A stretch of DNA of 64,000 bases from Alloboseaceae bacterium BT-24-1 (GTDB taxonomy: Bacteria > Pseudomonadota > Alphaproteobacteria > Rhizobiales > Beijerinckiaceae), in assembly GCA_025846845.1 (NCBI GenBank), contig JAOYTL010000022.1, forward strand, positions 1 to 64,000, given 5' to 3'. The position numbers and the translations under genes are program-made. A model generated the notes under the pieces. It did no database searches. It was not told where the DNA came from and saw only the letters and a program-made list of their open reading frames with translations. This document shows positions 44,547 to 52,263 of the stretch, in pieces (within the stretch, counting starts at the first letter, position 1; each line of letters begins with the position of its first letter).

Positions 44547-45926
44547 TTAGAACCGGGCCGGCGTCATGGCACTGCTGAAACGAGACGCTCGCAGACGCTG
44601 CCCTCGCATCGCAAGAAAATAGGCGATGGAAGGCACCACCAATCCCACGACCCAGGCGACATCGGCACCGATGAGCTGATGCATAGGTCCGCTATAGAAG
44701 GAAAAGCCCATAAACGGTACCTGAGCGATGATTGCAGAAGCATAGGCAACTAATCCAGGAATGTTGTACCGGCCATATATTCCGTTGACGTCATACATGT
44801 CCTCCACGCTGTAGGCGCCCTTCCGCACCAAGTAAAAGTCGGTAAGGTTGATCGCGCTCCACGGCACCAGGAAATAGAGCTGTCCAATCAGAATATTGGA
44901 GAAAAAGACAAAGAAACTCTCTTGTGTGGCCAATGCGATCGCAGTTGAGATCGTTGTTGCAGCCAGGATCAGGATAAATTTTGTAGAGTTTGTGAGCGAC
45001 GCTTGACCTCTGAATCCTGTAAAAATCGACGTCATTGACATGTAAGTGCTATAGACATTGAGAATGTTTATCTGCATAACGCTCAGCACTAAGACAACAT
45101 AGGCGACTGGTTGAAATACTCCGAAGAGAGAAGCGGCCGCCGTGCCGGTATTGTTGACCGCGTCCGGAACAATATTGGCCAGAAGAGCGCCAAAAATCAT
45201 CACCAGAGACCCGCCAAGAAAATTTCCGCTGAAAGTATAGAAGTAAGTCGACGCAGTAGGCGTATTGGACGGAAGATATCGGGAATAATCAGCAACGTAG
45301 ACACCGAAACCCAAGCTGACCGATACTGCCTGCGTGACCATCAAAAGAAAAACGGGTAAATTGAACCCTGCTGAACCGAAGGCATTTTCCGGAAGAGGAT
45401 GTTGGAGCATGAGCACAGCGCCGCCGGCAAATAGCAGGCCCGACGCAATCGTCATCACGAATGCCAGGCGATGGATGAGTTCGTACCCCAGGAAGCAAAC
45501 AATGACGGTCACAGCACCGAACAGGACGATGGCAAAACTCGGGGAGAGCCCGGAGATCGCTGCCAGCGGCCCACTTCCAATGATTTCGAATGCCGCCGTC
45601 GTGACGGTGTAGCTCACACAGACAACCGCGAGCGGAACCATTGCGCCGAGCACGCCGAACTGCGCCCGACTTTGAATCATCTGCGGGATCCCCAAATGAG
45701 GTCCTTGCGCAGAGTGAGCGGATGTAAACAGCTGCCCGATGAAGTTGCCCAGAACGATCGCTACGCACGTCCAAAAGAGGTTGAGCCCGAACACCAGCCC
45801 CAACGTGCCAACAACGGCAGAGGGAAGCGTGAGGTTGTTGCTGAACCAAAGCGTGAATAGTCGCCATGCGCTCCCGTAGCGCTCCGTTTCGGGAATAAAA
45901 TCGATGCTCCTGCGCTCGATATCCAT
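44547..45926 (-). CDS. NCS1 family nucleobase/heterocycle permease
   Basis: The 459-residue transporter has about 12 hydrophobic helices and NCS1 features: the N-terminal SAWRLFTLWFSNNLTLPSAVVG, then GPHLGIPQMIQSRAQFGVLGA in the helix 2-3 area. NCS1 permeases import cytosine, purines, hydantoin, allantoin or nicotinamide-type rings by ion symport. The ATG at 45926 follows GGGGAGGTGAG. It is divergent from the LuxR gene and monooxygenase operon and is a good candidate importer for their substrate, probably an N-heterocycle. Confidence 0.87.
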   Translation of the reverse strand: MDIERRSIDFIPETERYGSAWRLFTLWFSNNLTLPSAVVGTLGLVFGLNLFWTCVAIVLGNFIGQLFTSAHSAQGPHLGIPQMIQSRAQFGVLGAMVPLAVVCVSYTVTTAAFEIIGSGPLAAISGLSPSFAIVLFGAVTVIVCFLGYELIHRLAFVMTIASGLLFAGGAVLMLQHPLPENAFGSAGFNLPVFLLMVTQAVSVSLGFGVYVADYSRYLPSNTPTASTYFYTFSGNFLGGSLVMIFGALLANIVPDAVNNTGTAAASLFGVFQPVAYVVLVLSVMQINILNVYSTYMSMTSIFTGFRGQASLTNSTKFILILAATTISTAIALATQESFFVFFSNILIGQLYFLVPWSAINLTDFYLVRKGAYSVEDMYDVNGIYGRYNIPGLVAYASAIIAQVPFMGFSFYSGPMHQLIGADVAWVVGLVVPSIAYFLAMRGQRLRASRFSSAMTPARF

Positions 45927-46140
45927 TTTCTCACCTCCCCTCGCACTTCCTGACAAGCCCAGCCCGCAGAAATGCTCTGTTTCTTTGTTCTTATGAAGCT
46001 TCCCGAGGTTAGTGATGCATTCAAGACCCCCGAAAGGGGGTGTCCTTTGGCAGCACCGTCCCTTGGTGCTTGCCTTGCCTGAAATGGCCGTAAGCACCTT
46101 CATCTCATGGCGTTCCATCTGAAACTCAAACGGGCTAGAG
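45927..46140. promoter_or_regulatory. divergent promoter region of permease and regulator
   Basis: The 214 bases between the leftward permease and rightward LuxR gene must hold both promoters. A short symmetric run CCCCCGAAAGGGGG (46025-46038) is the only clear inverted repeat. A role as a binding site is guesswork. Confidence 0.35.
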
Positions 46141-46971
46141 ATGTCGTTTGATGTAGTCGGCTGGCAGATTGCGGGATATCGGATGGTTGAGCACTCCACG
46201 CAGCTTGTGAAGGCGGTCCGCCGATATTTGACGCTGGCTGGAAGTCGCTCCGTCGCAGCTTTGGGCGAAAATCTCATCTCGGCGCTGAATCCGACACTCG
46301 GCCCAGGTGCGGTGGCGATCTACCTTCTGGCTGGCAACCAACCGGAGCTTGTCTATTCACACGAAGCGCCGGAGGGGCTTCTGAAAGAGTATGATCGCGT
46401 CGGCAGCACGAACGACCCCATGCTGGACCACGTCCTCGGGACCGGTGTGCCTATCGACAATATTGCAATGCAACATCAGCCGGACTGGCTGGTGGGCGGG
46501 AATGACGAATTCCTCCAGAAGTGGGGCTTCGGCCATTGCATGGCGGGCCCCATCTTGTTGGACCGCCGGGTGGTAGCGGTGGTTTACATTGCTCGCAAAA
46601 AGGATGCAGGCGCCTACGCGCGAGTTGAGCTCGAGTTGCTCGAGGAAGCGTGCTTTTCAGCGAGCCTCGCCCTTGAGGTCATGAGCGCGCAAGAGCTTCT
46701 CGACAGGAAGGACCGTGAAAAAATCATGGATGCGAGGACCCGAAAGGAGCCTGCCAAGGCTCCCAGGGCAGTAGTTCTGCTGCCGCCGCGGGCCGCTCAA
46801 GTCGTGGAATTGCTTTGCGGGGGGCTGACCAACAAGGAAATCGCACGGGAGCTCAACATTTCTGCCTACACGGTGAAGGATCATGTTAGCGCTCTTTGCC
46901 AGCGCTTCGAGGTCAGCAACAGGACTGAGCTCGTGCATAAATTCATGCTGAGTGAGGCTTACGGACACTAG
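46141..46971 (+). CDS. LuxR family transcriptional regulator with a GAF-like sensor domain
   Basis: The C-terminal 65 residues form a LuxR helix-turn-helix (LPPRAAQVVELLCGGLTNKE, IARELNISAYTVKDHVSALC). Residues 20-180 look like a GAF or autoinducer-type sensing fold with PEGLLKEYDRVGSTNDPMLD and FLQKWGFGHCMAGPILLDRR. It is the first gene before the monooxygenase operon and divergent from the permease, so it probably senses the substrate and activates both. No luxI-like gene is seen. The start may be this ATG or one 42 bases downstream. Confidence 0.82.
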   Translation: MSFDVVGWQIAGYRMVEHSTQLVKAVRRYLTLAGSRSVAALGENLISALNPTLGPGAVAIYLLAGNQPELVYSHEAPEGLLKEYDRVGSTNDPMLDHVLGTGVPIDNIAMQHQPDWLVGGNDEFLQKWGFGHCMAGPILLDRRVVAVVYIARKKDAGAYARVELELLEEACFSASLALEVMSAQELLDRKDREKIMDARTRKEPAKAPRAVVLLPPRAAQVVELLCGGLTNKEIARELNISAYTVKDHVSALCQRFEVSNRTELVHKFMLSEAYGH

Positions 46972-47064
46972 TTCAGTTCAGCCGCGGAAGCCCCCATCTG
47001 GCGGGATTGAGTCAGATTTCACGCAGGAAATAATACCTCCTTCACAAGCGAGAGGAGGAAGCCT

Positions 47065-47610
47065 GTGAAACAGCCAAAAATCGTCGGCATATCCGGCAAT
47101 GCCCGGCGCCCTTCGAAAACCCGTGCTTTGGTCTGCGCCGTGGCAGAGCGCATTTCCCAAAAGCACGGCTTTGCGGTCGATATTTTCGACCTTGTCGATC
47201 TCGGGCCATCGGTTGAGCCGACACGGGAGGAGGCATCGAAGGAAACCACACGTGTCCTGGAAGCGATAGAAGGTGCCGACGCCCTCATCATCGGCACCCC
47301 GGTCTACAAGGGTGCCTATGCCGGCCTGTTGAAACACCTTTTCGATCTAATCGACCCCTCGGCTTTGAAGGATCGCCCAGTCCTGCTCACCGCCGTTGGC
47401 GGTGGCCAGCGTCACTCACTCATCATCGAGCATCATCTGAGGCCGCTTTTCGGCTTCTTCGAGGCTTTGACGATACCCACTGGAATCTATGCCTCAGAAG
47501 GCGATTTCACGAACGGCACAATCACTGATCCAGCGCTCAGCGACCGGATCGATCATGCGGTGAATCAACTGGGCGCGATCCTCATCCATGAAGTGTTTCG
47601 CACCGCTTGA
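47065..47610 (+). CDS. NADPH-dependent FMN reductase
   Basis: The 181-residue flavodoxin-like protein carries GISGNARRPSKTRALV for FMN phosphate binding and GADALIIGTPVYKGAYAGLLKHLFDL, as in SsuE/MsuE reductases. It supplies reduced FMN to two-component monooxygenases. AGAGGAGG lies six bases before a GTG start. The next gene, a luciferase-like monooxygenase, starts at its end, so the two form an enzyme pair. Confidence 0.88.
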   Translation: MKQPKIVGISGNARRPSKTRALVCAVAERISQKHGFAVDIFDLVDLGPSVEPTREEASKETTRVLEAIEGADALIIGTPVYKGAYAGLLKHLFDLIDPSALKDRPVLLTAVGGGQRHSLIIEHHLRPLFGFFEALTIPTGIYASEGDFTNGTITDPALSDRIDHAVNQLGAILIHEVFRTA

Positions 47611-47645
47611 ACGCCATCGCTCCCTTCAACCGACTGGATGTCATC

Positions 47646-48827
47646 ATGCCGATTTTGCCAAGCACCGAATTCCTCGTTGCCCATTACATGCCCTATACTG
47701 AGCTGCCGCCGGAGGAGGCCAGCAGGGAGTCCCTGTGGGTCGATATCCCCAACAGCCTGTTCGACCCTCGGAAAGGACATGCCCTCTACGGACGCTACTT
47801 CCATGAGGCGGTACTTGCCGAGAAACTGGGTTTCGACGGCATCTGCATCAACGAACACCATGCGACCGCGTCCAGCATGATGCCTGTGCCGTCGCTCATC
47901 GCGGCGACGATCTTCGCCCAAACCAGCAAACTCAAGGTCTGCGTGATGGGCACGCCCCCGAACATGGACAGTCCGAACCGCCTGGCAGAGACTTATGCGA
48001 TGCTGGACGTGATGTCGGGCGGGAGGCTGGAGATCGCGATTCCGCTTGGAACGCCCATGGAATACTGGGTCAATCCGGTCGCCCCCGCCACTGCCCGCAA
48101 GCGCCATCGCGAAGCGATCGACATCATCCTGAAGGCCTGGACGTCGCGTGAGGCAACGTCGCACGATGGCGAGTTCTTCCATTACAAATACCTCAATGTC
48201 TGGCCGCGCCCCTACCAGGATCCCCATCCTCCCATTTTCATCGTTGGGTCCGGCAGCCTCGAGACGGTGGACTTAGCCGTGGAGTACGGCTTCGGCTACG
48301 CGTCCACGTTCTCCCCCATCGCCAAGCAGCTCCAGGCTCTAGACTATTTCCGCAAGAAGACGACGGCCGCCGGACGAACCGTCCAACCCAACATGTTCCC
48401 GCTGACGGTCATGACATACGTCGCGGAAACCGACGAGCAGGCGCTCGCCGAATTCGAGGCCCATGCGAAATATTACTTCGACTTCCTGCTGCGGCCTGGT
48501 GAATTCGCGAACCTGCCAGGCTACATCGCGCTCGACGAACTTCGCAAACGCGGAGGCCATGTCCTGCCTAAGTCCCACGGCAAATTCGATTGGAATGATC
48601 TCCAAGATTTCTATCGGGTCGCCGTGGGATCGGTGGAGACAGTCACGAACAAAATCGAGAAATGGGCTGAAGAAGTCGGCTCCAGCCGTATCATTTTCGA
48701 AGCCCACACCGGTGACATGCCGCACTGGAAGCTCGCTAAGAACATGACTTTATTGGCTGAGAAAGTGGTGCCTGAATTGAAGCGGCGTCGAGACATCTCG
48801 CAGGTCCCGGCCGAAGCAGCCGAATGA
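47646..48827 (+). CDS. LLM class flavin-dependent monooxygenase
   Basis: The 393-residue enzyme is a bacterial-luciferase-like TIM barrel: FDGICINEHHATASSMMPVP, RLAETYAMLDVMSGGRLEIA and FIVGSGSLETVDLAVEYGFG are family landmarks. It would use reduced FMN from the preceding gene and O2 to oxygenate a substrate, cleaving or hydroxylating a ring or C-S/C-N bond. Its group resembles those acting on heterocycles, but the substrate is unknown. A TTG at 47607 that overlaps the reductase stop is an alternative start. Confidence 0.85.
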   Translation: MPILPSTEFLVAHYMPYTELPPEEASRESLWVDIPNSLFDPRKGHALYGRYFHEAVLAEKLGFDGICINEHHATASSMMPVPSLIAATIFAQTSKLKVCVMGTPPNMDSPNRLAETYAMLDVMSGGRLEIAIPLGTPMEYWVNPVAPATARKRHREAIDIILKAWTSREATSHDGEFFHYKYLNVWPRPYQDPHPPIFIVGSGSLETVDLAVEYGFGYASTFSPIAKQLQALDYFRKKTTAAGRTVQPNMFPLTVMTYVAETDEQALAEFEAHAKYYFDFLLRPGEFANLPGYIALDELRKRGGHVLPKSHGKFDWNDLQDFYRVAVGSVETVTNKIEKWAEEVGSSRIIFEAHTGDMPHWKLAKNMTLLAEKVVPELKRRRDISQVPAEAAE

Positions 48828-48855
48828 CGTCGGCCACCCGATCCCTAAGTTCCGG

Positions 48856-49668
48856 ATGAGTCACATGAACATCGCACAGAAAATCACCAAGCCTTCCATG
48901 GAAGGCTTCGAACGCGCCGAGTATGACGTCGCGGGCACGAAAACGGTCGTATACAGCATCGGATCGGGCGATCCGGTTGTGTTCCTCCACGGGGGGGCAA
49001 CCTTCCCCGGTTTTGAGTTCGCCCGAAGCTGGGCGACCGACCGAAAGGTCATCATTCCGCATCACCCCGGATTTGGTGAATCAGGCGACGACGAAAAGAT
49101 CAATTCGGTTCACGACTACGTGCTGCACTATCTTGATCTTTTTGACCAGCTGAAGCTCGAGCGTTTTGACCTTGCGGGCCATTCCTTCGGAGCATGGATC
49201 GCTGCCGAATTCGCGATCGAACACTCATATCGGCTGCGCAAACTGGTGCTGGCCGGGCCGACGGGCTTGGTCATCAAAGAGCATCCTGCGCCGGATTTCT
49301 TCAAGCTCCGCGCCGCCGACCTGCCGCAATACCTGACGGCTGACCCCGAGGTAGCGCTCTCGCTTTTTCCAGAGGGGCATGACGTAGACTTCCTCGTGCT
49401 CAGTTACCGGGAAACTACCTCGCTCAGCCGAGTTTGCTGGGACAAGCCGCAAGGCAATCGGAAGCTCGGCCGCTGGCTCCACCGCGTCAAGGTCCCGACG
49501 CTCCTTGTCTGGGGCGAGCATGACCGCTTTTGCCCAATTGCAGGGGCCTCGGCGTGGGAGGAGCTCTTACCGGACACAAAGCTCCAAGTCATTCCCGGCG
49601 CCGGTCACCTCGTATTCGAGGAGAGCCAGGCGGCGGTCGAGGCGGCGCGCCGCTTCCTCGCCGAGTGA
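48856..49668 (+). CDS. alpha/beta hydrolase
   Basis: The 270-residue hydrolase has the nucleophile elbow GHSFG, an oxyanion-hole HGG near residue 46, a GEHDRF acid segment and catalytic His in GAGHLVFEE. It resembles meta-cleavage-product hydrolases and RutD-like amide/carbamate hydrolases. In this operon it could open or clip the product of the monooxygenase. It starts 28 bases after the monooxygenase stop. Confidence 0.87.
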   Translation: MSHMNIAQKITKPSMEGFERAEYDVAGTKTVVYSIGSGDPVVFLHGGATFPGFEFARSWATDRKVIIPHHPGFGESGDDEKINSVHDYVLHYLDLFDQLKLERFDLAGHSFGAWIAAEFAIEHSYRLRKLVLAGPTGLVIKEHPAPDFFKLRAADLPQYLTADPEVALSLFPEGHDVDFLVLSYRETTSLSRVCWDKPQGNRKLGRWLHRVKVPTLLVWGEHDRFCPIAGASAWEELLPDTKLQVIPGAGHLVFEESQAAVEAARRFLAE

Positions 49669-49706
49669 ACCAGCTAGCAACCCCCACCCCGAATTCGGAG
49701 GAAAGC

Positions 49707-50147
49707 ATGAGCGTAGCAAGCGTTGGTATCACGCATACAAAGGATGCCTTCAACGGGCGAGTTTGGCAGATCCTGGGGCAGACGTACACCCTCAAGTACC
49801 TCTCCGACGACATGATGGCCTGGTACGCAGTTTTGCCACCTGGCACATCCGTGCCGCCCCATGTGCACCTCACCCAGGACGAGACGGTCGCTGTCTTGTC
49901 GGGTCGCCTCGATATCGTCCACGCGCAGGGCACCACGGCGGCGGCGGCAGGGGACTACGTCTATCTACCTCGCAACCTCGAACATGGCATCTACAACAAC
50001 TCGAGCGAGGAAGCGCACGCGCTGTTTCACGTTTCGCCGGCCAGACAAATCTTCGATCTCTTCGAGAACATTCACAGCGTCAGCGAACCAGCTATTGTTG
50101 TTCAGAAGGCGGGCGAACGCGAAATCGAGTTCTCGCCAGCGCATTGA
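49707..50147 (+). CDS. small cupin-domain protein
   Basis: The 146-residue single cupin has motif 1 PPHVHLTQDETVAVLSGRLD (His, His, Gln-x-x-Glu pattern typical of metal binding) and motif 2 GDYVYLPRNLEHGIYNN. Such proteins are often dioxygenases or isomerases with Fe or Mn, or sensors. A strong GGAGGAAAG site precedes the ATG. It may open a ring or handle an intermediate after the monooxygenase step; its exact role is not visible. Confidence 0.82.
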   Translation: MSVASVGITHTKDAFNGRVWQILGQTYTLKYLSDDMMAWYAVLPPGTSVPPHVHLTQDETVAVLSGRLDIVHAQGTTAAAAGDYVYLPRNLEHGIYNNSSEEAHALFHVSPARQIFDLFENIHSVSEPAIVVQKAGEREIEFSPAH

Positions 50148-50226
50148 GTGCAATGGGTCGGGACGCAAAGCTGAGCGCCCCGCTCCTTTCTCTTTCGGAC
50201 ACCAAAAAAATGGAAAGGGAAGCCCC

Positions 50227-51249
50227 ATGGACCACGACCACGACCACGGCCACAGTTGCTCGATGGCGACGAAATGCCAGATGTATCGGCCACGACCGAC
50301 AGGGTTGTTCGCCTACGCTGAACAGTCAGCCACGGAGTGCATTCAACCTGGCCTGAAGATCAGAAACTGGATCGACGACATGATCCAGAAGCCCTTCAAC
50401 GTGCAGCGTCTCACCGAGAAATCATATCTCGTCGGCGCAGCAGGATACAATGCAGTCATCCATATCGGGAAAAAGGGTGTCCTGCTGATCAGTCCTCAAT
50501 CAGGCGACGCGACGACGCTCACCCTGGATGGCATCCGCAGCATCACAAACCTGCCTGTCACCGATGTTATCTATACGCACTACCATCTCGATCACGTCGC
50601 TGGAATCACCTCTGTTATCGAGCAGACGCGCCAGGGCAGCAATGCCGAGCTACGCATTCACGGGACCGACATCACCGCCCGGCGAATTGCGAAGTTCGGC
50701 GGCAAGGTCCCTCTGCCGACAGATGTGGTCCGCGGTCACGACGCTGAGTTCCTCTTCGAAGGACTGCCTGTCCGAATCCGCACGCCTGAGGAGAACGGGC
50801 ACTGCCCAGACAACGCGATCGTGGTCCTCAAAAGCGAAGGGATCACGCAATACGACGACATGCTGGAGCCCGAAGCCCTTCCTTTTCCCCATTTCGGGCC
50901 AGCCGAAAATCTCGTTGCCTACGAAGAGAATCTGAAGGAGCTGAAGACAATCGACTGGAAGTTCATCAATTCAGGTCACGGCAATATTGGTTCAAGAGCT
51001 GACGTCGACTTCTATCTCAACTATCTCGAAGCACTCCGCAATCATACCGGCTCGGTCATGGAGCGCTTGTCGATGACCGATTTCATGGTGCCGACCTATT
51101 CCTACATGAGCGCCTGGCGCAATTACATCTTTGCAGTAAGCGCGCTCGTGAAAGAAGATCTGCGACCTAAGTACGGACTTTACTACGGATTCGAGGAAGT
51201 TGTTCCGACTCACGTGGAAATGGTCCTCAATAACCTTATTCTCTACTGA
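50227..51249 (+). CDS. metallo-beta-lactamase-fold hydrolase with a His/Asp-rich start
   Basis: The 340-residue protein contains THYHLDH (first zinc motif), a His in ENGHCPDN, an Asp in the YDDMLEP region and a late His in NSGHGNIG: a complete MBL metal set. The N-terminus MDHDHDHGHSCS is a metal-binding-type tag. MBL enzymes hydrolyse lactones, esters and thioesters. In this operon a lactone or cyclic amide from ring oxidation would be a reasonable substrate. The large upstream in-frame extension overlaps the cupin gene and is rejected. Confidence 0.82.
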   Translation: MDHDHDHGHSCSMATKCQMYRPRPTGLFAYAEQSATECIQPGLKIRNWIDDMIQKPFNVQRLTEKSYLVGAAGYNAVIHIGKKGVLLISPQSGDATTLTLDGIRSITNLPVTDVIYTHYHLDHVAGITSVIEQTRQGSNAELRIHGTDITARRIAKFGGKVPLPTDVVRGHDAEFLFEGLPVRIRTPEENGHCPDNAIVVLKSEGITQYDDMLEPEALPFPHFGPAENLVAYEENLKELKTIDWKFINSGHGNIGSRADVDFYLNYLEALRNHTGSVMERLSMTDFMVPTYSYMSAWRNYIFAVSALVKEDLRPKYGLYYGFEEVVPTHVEMVLNNLILY

Positions 51250-51268
51250 TTATGGCGAGTAAATAACA

Positions 51269-52075
51269 ATGACGTTATCTGGGACGATTGCCGGTGACTT
51301 GAGAGGCAAACGCGCCTTAGTCACCGGAGCCACTCAAGGCCTGGGGAGAGCAATCGCTGAGACTTTCGCGCGCGCTGGGGCATCCGTCGCCGTGCATGGG
51401 CTCAGGGTCTTGGATACGGAGGAGACTATATCGGCGATCAGACATGGCGGCGGACAGGCTTGCGCCGTGGAAGCGGACTTCCTCAAAATCACCGACATAG
51501 GTCCGATGGTTGAATCCGCGGCAGCGCAACTGGGAGGTATCGATATCCTGGTCAACAATGCAGGGATCGGTGCCGTTGCAGATGTCGCAGCGATGGACGA
51601 GGTCTTCTGGGATCGCATGATCGACATCGATCTCAAAGCCCCGTTTCTCGTCACTCAAAAAGCGCTCGACTATATTGGCCGGGACGGCAATGGTGGCCGC
51701 GTCATTTTCATATCCTCCACGTCGGCCAAGTCAGCGGAAGCGACATTCGCGGCCTATGCTGCGGCCAAGGCCGGTATATTGGCCTTCTCGCGATGCCTTG
51801 CAGTCGAAGTCGGGAGCAAGGGCATCACAGTGAATGGCATTTGTCCGGGTTGGATCGACACGCCACTGTCCCGGGACCCTATTCGCAACTGGGCGGCCGA
51901 GCAGGGGGTCCCCTTTGAGCAGCTATGGCAGGAGACGATGGCGGGCACGAACCTGCTGAAGAAAGTCCTCGAACCCAGCGATATCGCCGAGTGTGCGCTG
52001 TTCCTTGCAAGTGACCGCGGGCGGCACATCACTGCGCAGTCAATCAATGTCTGCGGAGGCCTCATCCACTATTGA
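51269..52075 (+). CDS. short-chain dehydrogenase/reductase (SDR)
   Basis: The 268-residue SDR has TGATQGLG at the cofactor site, NNAG (residues 91-94), catalytic Ser in ISSTSAKSAEA and Y-x-x-x-K in YAAAKAG. It is the last gene of the monooxygenase operon and would oxidise or reduce a pathway intermediate. A hairpin follows seven bases after the stop codon. Confidence 0.87.
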   Translation: MTLSGTIAGDLRGKRALVTGATQGLGRAIAETFARAGASVAVHGLRVLDTEETISAIRHGGGQACAVEADFLKITDIGPMVESAAAQLGGIDILVNNAGIGAVADVAAMDEVFWDRMIDIDLKAPFLVTQKALDYIGRDGNGGRVIFISSTSAKSAEATFAAYAAAKAGILAFSRCLAVEVGSKGITVNGICPGWIDTPLSRDPIRNWAAEQGVPFEQLWQETMAGTNLLKKVLEPSDIAECALFLASDRGRHITAQSINVCGGLIHY

Positions 52076-52081
52076 CTGAAA

Positions 52082-52115
52082 AGCCGTGTGCGTCGCTCGT
52101 GCAGCGCACACGGCT
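52082..52115 (+). terminator. hairpin terminating the monooxygenase operon
   Basis: Eleven-base perfect arms AGCCGTGTGCG and CGCACACGGCT enclose a 12-base loop directly after the SDR gene. There is no long T-run after it, so it may be a weak intrinsic terminator or an RNA-stabilising end. It marks the end of the transcription unit that begins at the FMN reductase or LuxR gene. Confidence 0.65.
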
Positions 52116-52263
52116 CCTGCATTCTCAAGATTTCCTCATCCTTGTTGCCTTTTCAGCCAGGTCACAGGGGATTGAACGTGAGCGAAAGGAGGAGGCTCTT
52201 CCCCTGCATTTGGGTTGAAGTGCTAGCTGATCGGCGAAACGTGGAGCTGAACCGTATCGCCTG

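Noticed and set aside
46141..46971. Quorum-sensing role of the LuxR-type regulator
   Set aside because: No LuxI-type synthase is nearby and the sensing domain looks GAF-like; a substrate-responsive role is more likely.
44547..52115. Simple assignment of the monooxygenase cluster to the Rut pyrimidine pathway
   Set aside because: RutB and RutC counterparts are missing, and cupin, MBL and SDR genes are extra, so only the general chemistry is comparable.
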